Shown: piece by piece, positions 58,520 to 64,000 of the stretch
How the letters are laid out: the number at the start of each line of letters is the position of its first letter
How positions within the stretch are numbered: the stretch's first letter is position 1
From: Hypomesus transpacificus
Taxonomy: Eukaryota; Chordata; Actinopteri; Osmeriformes; Osmeridae
Direction: 5' to 3'
DNA: 64,000 nucleotides
Assembly (NCBI RefSeq): GCF_021917145.1
Contig: NC_061078.1
Location: forward strand, 6,859,076 to 6,923,075
Program-made: the position numbers and the translations under genes
The notes under the pieces: generated by a model
What the model was told of the DNA's origin: nothing
What the model saw: the letters and a program-made list of their open reading frames with translations, nothing else
Databases searched by the model: none

Positions 58520-60177
58520 CTAGCTAAAATGGTTCAGCGTAAGCTCCTTGCGCAACTGAAGGGCCTCAGGGTCCACATCCTCTGGCTTCTCCTCCACCTC
58601 ATCTGATTGGTCAGGGGTGTCTGTCCTCTCAAAGGTCCAGGCATCCAGGCCGGACTGCAGAGAGGCATTGTGAAGCACACAGCACGCCAGGATGATGTGG
58701 GAGCACTTCTCCGGGGAATACTGCATGTAGCCCTTGGACCCGTCTAGGCAACGGAACCGAGTCTGGATGGCCCGGAAGGTTCGGTCAACAATCTCCTGAG
58801 TTGCACCGTGCGCCAGGTTGTAGCGAAATTCTGCAGGGGTTTCTGGGAACTGAATGGGTGTCATCAGCCATTTCTTCAGAGGGTAGCGTCGGTCTCCTGG
58901 AGAGCAGAAACACATGACTGATGTCATCATACTACAAAGTTGTCTTCACATACCAGCTAAACACACATATAACAATACTATCACATTATCGTAGCATATG
59001 GTAAAGGGAGAGTTTGAGGAAGAGCCTCCACCAAGTCTAGGTTAAGTGTATGTTATAAGGATGAAGCTTGAAAAGTAAAACCTGGTAAATTCCCAGTCGA
59101 AAACAGAGACACATCAATTTACTCTGACAACGGTGCTCTTTGCATCCCATGGGAAACGATCCAGGTAGCTAGTTTGGATCTCATGAGACACTAGTCATGT
59201 TGACTTACCCAGCAGCCAGCCCCCATGGTTGTCCTGCTCCTGGTGAAGCTTGCTGGCACAGGACTGGGAGAAGATCAAGCTGTCCTGGAGGCTGCCTGGC
59301 CAGTGGGTCTCTGCGCTGAGCAGCAGGCCCCGTGCGTCACACACAAGCTGGCAGTTCACTGAGTGGAAACCCTTCTTGTTGACATAGGAGGAGTCTTCGG
59401 AGTTAGGGGCTTTGATGGCCACATGCACACAGTCGACCACGCCGAGCACGTCAGGGAACCCGGCCACACGGAAGAACTCATCCTTGGACTGCTGCTTGGT
59501 AGCCTCGTCCCTGGTGAAGCCTGGGAAAAACCGCAGGGATGATCAGACTCCCAGTGATATGATAACGGAGTGTTGCCTTCTTATAACTTTCCTGACTCTG
59601 AGAAAAATACAAGCAGTTTTATAGACAACGACGTACGAGACAAGAGGTGGAAGGGACTAAGAAGCTTTTTTATGGTGTGATTGCAAACACATGTTAAACA
59701 GTCATCTCTCCCGCCTTTCAGATCTGTACCAATTACAGTGGCCAATTAAATAGTAAATACTAGTAATATATTAAGTAATATATAGTATGGGCAAACTGTA
59801 ATTGAACCAGGTCTGCTACCTATAAACTCTGGGGCCTTCTCCACCAGGGCTCTGGTGACGTTGGTGACACATCTGCTCATGGAGGCCTGGCTGATGCCGA
59901 TGGCATCGCCCATGATGGTCTGGAAGGATCCTGAGGTGTAGAAACCTAGCGCAGCCAGGACCTGCACCTCAGGGCTGATGGCTCGGGAGCGCTGGGTGGG
60001 TCTGGACAGCACATCCCTCAGCAGCTCCACCAGGTAATAGATGAACTCTCGAGGAAAGCCAAATGTTGTCAGCAGGAACTCATCTGACACCATCTCAATG
60101 TCAAATCGATCCAGGGTCTTGTGTCCTCTGCCGTGGAGGAGCAGGTCGCAGTCCAGGATGGCTATGGGTATAGCCAT
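58520..60177 (-). CDS. harbi1: harbi1, domesticated PIF/Harbinger transposase-derived nuclease
   Basis: Coding exons: 60177-59820, 59520-59209, 58896-58520; 1047 nt, 348 aa, against 349 in human HARBI1, closely matching throughout. It starts [20 protein letters not shown], includes the helix-turn-helix stretch [20 protein letters not shown] and [15 protein letters not shown], then the DDE_4 nuclease fold. Candidate metal ligands are D149 ([10 protein letters not shown]), D199 (WPGSLQD), D225 (WLLGD) and the third catalytic position 261, which is Asp here (VDRTF) where human has Glu (IEKTF). It ends [15 protein letters not shown]1 is a conserved vertebrate protein of Harbinger origin that works with NAIF1; no transposition is implied. 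There are no terminal inverted repeats around it, and the introns and human-like length show a resident gene, not a mobile element. Confidence 0.95.
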
Positions 60178-60780
60178 GGTGTCTTAGAGAGAGAGAGAGA
60201 AAGAGAGGGGGGGGGGGGGGGGGGGGGGGGGGGGAGACACATGATATTACAGTCATGATGCTTGAGTTGGAGGATATGGGGAACGATAATGGTGATTTAT
60301 ACAATATGTCTCAGTAGAGACAACAATATTTAATAAAACTGGACAGAGCACACTTTAACCACCACTATTAGGTCTACAGTACGATATCCAGCTGTTGGAG
60401 GCAAGTTTATGTTTCAGTCATACGGTTTTAAAATGTATAGTCACTGATGTGATGTGACTAGCGAGTTTTCGAGGCAGTCTAGACAACGAAGCTAGTTATA
60501 AAATCAGCGATATGATTCATGTATGGCTAGCCAGCTAGCTAGCACTGGCTGTCTAGCTCCGTAAATTAATGAAAGGTTGAATGAGTGAAGTAAAACTCGT
60601 TTCAAAGGAAAAATAATTGCAACAGAATACATTTAGCAGTGGCTTCTAACGTGCAAATCATAATATTTTCAATCAGGCAATGCAAAACCTACCTTGGCTT
60701 GCTTTGTTGACAAAAATGATGAACTCTCTAGTCTAGACCAATCTGCTAAGTATCTTAAATTTAGGAAACGCAGTTTCGTA
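60178..60780 (-). other. harbi1: harbi1 5' UTR: exon 2 leader, first intron and noncoding exon 1
   Basis: On the minus strand a CT-rich tract ending TCTAAG forms an acceptor five bases before the ATG (leader 60182-60178). A donor CCAAG|GTAGGT ends a presumed noncoding first exon at 60693. The intron contains a run of 28 Gs (plus strand) at 60207-60234. The upstream limit of exon 1 is not visible. Confidence 0.55.
60207..60234. repeat. 28-base G run in harbi1 first intron
   Basis: Twenty-eight uninterrupted Gs on the plus strand; on the harbi1 transcript this is C28 followed by a CT tract that ends in the acceptor TCTAAG. Confidence 0.95.
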
Positions 60781-61126
60781 TTAATCATTTGTGTTACACT
60801 ACAAATATAGTTGGTTATACAACTCCCTAACATTTGTACAATTTAAACGTTTTGATTATTTGAATATCTACAATAACACTTTAAATTGGTTATTGTGATT
60901 GAAAATATTTCTGTGAAAGTGCGACGACAAATACATCATTTCCAAACACGTCATTGCTGACCCGAAGAAAAAAATAAACAAAATATGGGCAAGCTTGACA
61001 AGGCTGTTGTTCTTATTATGCACGATGTGATGGAATAAGCAGCTGCACATTTTTTACAAAAACTCTAAAGTGTTCAGTGGGCTTTGAACGTAGCAGAAAT
61101 AGTGATATAAATTATTGTGATGAGCT
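60694..61126. promoter_or_regulatory. divergent harbi1 / atg13 promoter
   Basis: Between the harbi1 first-exon donor (60693, minus) and a donor-like site GAGCT|GTAAGT (61126/61127, plus) that could end a noncoding atg13 exon lies a unique, repeat-free stretch. It contains CACGTCA at 60947-60953, a partial CRE/ATF site. HARBI1 and ATG13 also lie head-to-head in human, so a shared promoter is likely. Start sites are not visible. Confidence 0.45.
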
Positions 61127-61461
61127 GTAAGTATGTGCGTGGACGTTGTTATTGTAGCTAGGCTAACGCGTAGCTAGCACGCCTTGGCTTTATATGTGTG
61201 CAGACCCGCGGTGTACTGTTAGCTAGCTTGCTTGCTACAGTACAAACGACAATAAAAAAGAGTAGTTTGTTTTAATGTTTTTTTTTTTTTACTTGTGAGA
61301 TTATATTCTCAGAGATAACCAAAATGTATAAACATTGTTCAGTCGTTGACGTCAATCAGTCTTTGACAAGTTAGCTATCTATGTTAATTATCGAGCAGAT
61401 TGCAGGCTAGCTACCTTATCTAGCTAATCTAACGTTGTTTACGTCTTGACATTGCAGGGGC

Positions 61462-61485
61462 ATGCCATTATGGACACTGACCTGA
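61462..61485 (+). other. tiny upstream ORF overlapping the atg13 start
   Basis: An ATG at 61462, eight bases before the atg13 ATG and in another frame, opens seven codons (MPLWTLT) and stops with TGA at 61483-61485, inside the atg13 coding sequence. It lies in the same exon (acceptor ends at 61457). Context is G at -3 and C at +4, against A at -3 and G at +4 for the main start. Confidence 0.6.
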
Positions 61486-64000
61486 GTCCCCAGGATAAAA
61501 AAGACTTGGATAAATTCATCAAGTTTTTTGCTTTAAAGGTAAGATTTCTAATCTGTAACGTCTGAACTGATTCCTTCCTGTCCAGATTGCACTCCAGACC
61601 ATTATCTCCACATTCAAGACCAATGTTACAGTCAGATTATTGCCGTCATAATGTGATACACAAAATATGGACTGCAGAATCATGATATAGGTCAAATCAT
61701 ACCATGCATAGAGCTAATTTACATACAGTCTAGACATAAATGTTTAGTTAAAAAATAGTTATGTGCTCTATGTTCCATTCTCTGGCTGTCTACAGACAGT
61801 ACAGGTGATTGTCCAAGCACGGCTTGGGGAGAAGATATGCACCCGCTCCTCCTCCTCTCCCACAGGGTCTGACTGGGTATGGTACATCTCTGTTATCTGT
61901 TGTTATTCTATGGGACCGATCACACATTCGACTAGCACCCATTCAGCTACTGGTGCATATAAATTCACCATTATCAATATCCCTCTCTTCCTCAGTTCAA
62001 CCTGGCCATTAAAGACATCCCTGAGGTGACCCATGAGGCCAAGAAGGCTTTGGCCGGCCAGCTGCCTGGCATTGGTCGCTCCATGTGCGTGGAGATCTCC
62101 CTCAAGACCTCTGAGGTGAGCTGAGGCGCTGCACACATGGAGCACCAAACATCTGTGTAATCACACCGGGCTACCATGTTCCGAATGTCTAGGATAGACA
62201 AGATGTCCTAGCGTGGACAGTTTGTCATATGCTATTTTTCCTATTCCACAGGGTGATTCAATGGAACTGGAGACATGGTGTCTAGAAATGAATGAGAAGT
62301 AAGTCGGTCTTTGTTGTTGGTTTTCAGTTGCTGTCTATTGTTGTTTTTGCTCTTGGTGTTAATCTTTCTCATTGCCCTGGCTCGTTCAGGTGTGACAAGG
62401 ACATCAAGGTGTCCTACACTGTGTACAACCGCCTGTCTCTGCTGCTCAAGTCCCTGTTGGCCATCACCAGGGTAACACCTGCCTACAAGCTGTCTAGGAA
62501 GCAAGGCCATGACTACGTGATCCTCTACAGGTCAGCTACGAAACACAACCATCACATGCATCCTCTTCTACATGATCTTATGTACAGATGACCTGACGAA
62601 CACATTTGTTGCTTTTGCAGGATATATTTTGGGGAGGTTCAGCTAACAGGATTGGGGGAAGGTAAAAACAATTTCTTCTATCACTGGCATTATTGAAATG
62701 AACTTAGTATTGCTAGCTGGGATGATGTTGTTGTTGCTGTTGCAGGGTTCCAGACAGTGCGTGTGGGGATTGTAGGAACGCCCATCGGCACCATCACCCT
62801 CTCGTGTGCCTACAGGACCAACTTGGCCTTTATGTCCACCAGGTACACCACACAGTATGTGTTCTAGTCCCCTTCTGCACCCACTGCACCACACAGTATA
62901 TTGTGTTGTCTTCTCCACTCTTCCTAATCTCCTCTCATCCTTTCCCCATCCTACAGGCAGTTTGAGCGCTCCGCCCCCATCATGGGAATCATCATTGACC
63001 ACTTCGTAGAGCGCCCCTTCAGCAACATGGGACACATGCACCCATGCAACTACAGGTGGGTTTGCCCAGACACATACTCACAAAACTAAATGGTTCTAAG
63101 ATGCGTAGCAACAGCTTGTCCTCCTTCCAGAGCCCCAGGTGACGAGGAAGGAGGAGCGTACGCTGGAGTGGAGGACTCCCAGGAGGTCTGCACCACCTCC
63201 TTCTCCACCTCCCCTCCCTCACAGGTAGGCAGCCAGCACCTCGTACTAGCAGCTCCCCCTCTCCTCTCCTGGCTGTCTTCTCCTATCCATGCTCTGTTAC
63301 AGTGCTTTCATTTCCCTCCCTCCCCCCTTCCTTCCTCCCTCCCTCTCTGTCTGTGTCGGTGCCCCCCTGTGTCTGTGCTCTTTCTCTCTTTCTGTGTAGT
63401 GTGTGTTCACTGTCAGTCAGGCACAGTTTAAGACACCTAAACCGGCACTGATGGACACTCTGAAGGTCCCCATGCTGGGCGTGGCCCTCTCACACCAAGT
63501 GAGTCCTGGAGTAGAGAGTGAGCAGCTTCTCCCTGTCACACACACACACACACACACACACATGAAGACACACTCACACTTGAAGACACACTCACACATG
63601 AAGAGACACACACACACACACTGCCTGGTGTGCCTCCGCTGCCTGGCCTGTCTTCTATTACCTCCTAACATGTGCTATAAGGATATGGTGTTCCGGAGCT
63701 TGGCCACAGAGCATGGCTTTTGTGTGTGTTGATGTGAACATGACCTGCTCTGCTAGCCAGACCTGGGAACCAGAGCCTGGTGGGGAAGACCTACTGACCC
63801 CTTCCAGCCCCTCCTGACTCCACCCACTTCTCTGTCCCCCACCGTCCAGCAGTCTGATCAGGGGTGAATTGTCTGACAGATCTCTGCTCCTACTCCTGTA
63901 CTCCAGCCACCTCTCCACCCCCAGACTCTGCTCCTACTGCCCCAGTCCTGCTACATGCTGCCATCCTAACACACACTCACCCACATCTATTGGGCTTGTC
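61470..64000 (+). CDS. atg13: atg13, ULK1-complex autophagy protein (5' part, cut by window end)
   Basis: Exons: 61470-61538 (exon from 61458), 61796-61876, 61996-62115, 62252-62298, 62390-62530, 62621-62661, 62746-62842, 62957-63055, 63131-63224, 63400-63498, all in frame; the rest lies beyond the window. The translation follows human ATG13 closely: [132 protein letters not shown]. This is the HORMA domain that binds ATG101, followed by the start of the disordered region that contacts ULK1 and FIP200. The exon 63400-63498 ([15 protein letters not shown] to ALSHQ) corresponds to a segment that is alternatively included in human ATG13. No further exon could be supported in 63499-64000. ATG13 acts in the cytosol at the phagophore initiation site and is inhibited by mTORC1 phosphorylation. 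Confidence 0.95.

Noticed and set aside
58520..60177. harbi1 as an active Harbinger transposon
   Set aside because: Same length and exon-supported frame as human HARBI1, same neighbour atg13, no terminal inverted repeats or companion MYB-like gene.
63499..64000. Further atg13 exon before the window end
   Set aside because: No acceptor-donor pair with ATG13-like sequence is visible; CA repeats at 63538-63620 and unassigned DNA follow.

Overview
This is nuclear DNA of a ray-finned fish (teleost). The genes have short coding exons with GT/AG junctions and vertebrate protein matches. The introns are full of microsatellites and minisatellites, and at least one widespread teleost dispersed repeat (core CATTTAGCAGACGCTTTTAT) is present. 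I cannot fix the species.

Layout. Positions 1-4875 hold only repeats and the presumed 3' part of creb3l1. creb3l1 (minus, coding 26028 to 4876, 12 coding exons, about 512 aa) fills 4.9-26.0 kb; nearly all its introns are tandem repeats. 26.1-38.9 kb is intergenic between two head-to-head genes and contains a broken transposase-like fragment and an evenly spaced triple CCAATTA motif. phf21a (plus, coding 41456-50930, 16 coding exons, about 1010 aa, with at least one upstream exon) follows, with a long presumed 3' UTR to about 54.37 kb. A RERG/RASL11-type Ras-like GTPase (minus, 57244 to 54897, 6 exons, 213 aa) converges tail-to-tail on it. harbi1 (minus, 60177 to 58520, 3 coding exons, 348 aa) is next, and atg13 (plus, from 61470, 10 coding exons visible, running off the right edge) starts head-to-head with harbi1.

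All exon chains were joined by hand; reading frames close exactly over every junction, which is the main support for the models. The neighbours match human 11p11.2 (PHF21A-CREB3L1 head-to-head; HARBI1-ATG13 head-to-head), but here the genes that lie between the two pairs in human (DGKZ to AMBRA1) are absent and a Ras-like gene sits in between.

By role: creb3l1 encodes an ER-membrane bZIP factor released by proteolysis; phf21a a histone H3 reader of the LSD1-CoREST complex; harbi1 a domesticated PIF/Harbinger nuclease; atg13 the regulatory subunit of the autophagy-initiating ULK1 complex. They are syntenic neighbours, not an operon-like system. I found no convincing new multi-gene system. The most unusual items are the very long Asn/Thr- and Glu/Lys-rich tail of phf21a, the altered third catalytic acid of harbi1, the altered switch II of the Ras-like gene, and a tiny upstream ORF overlapping the atg13 start.
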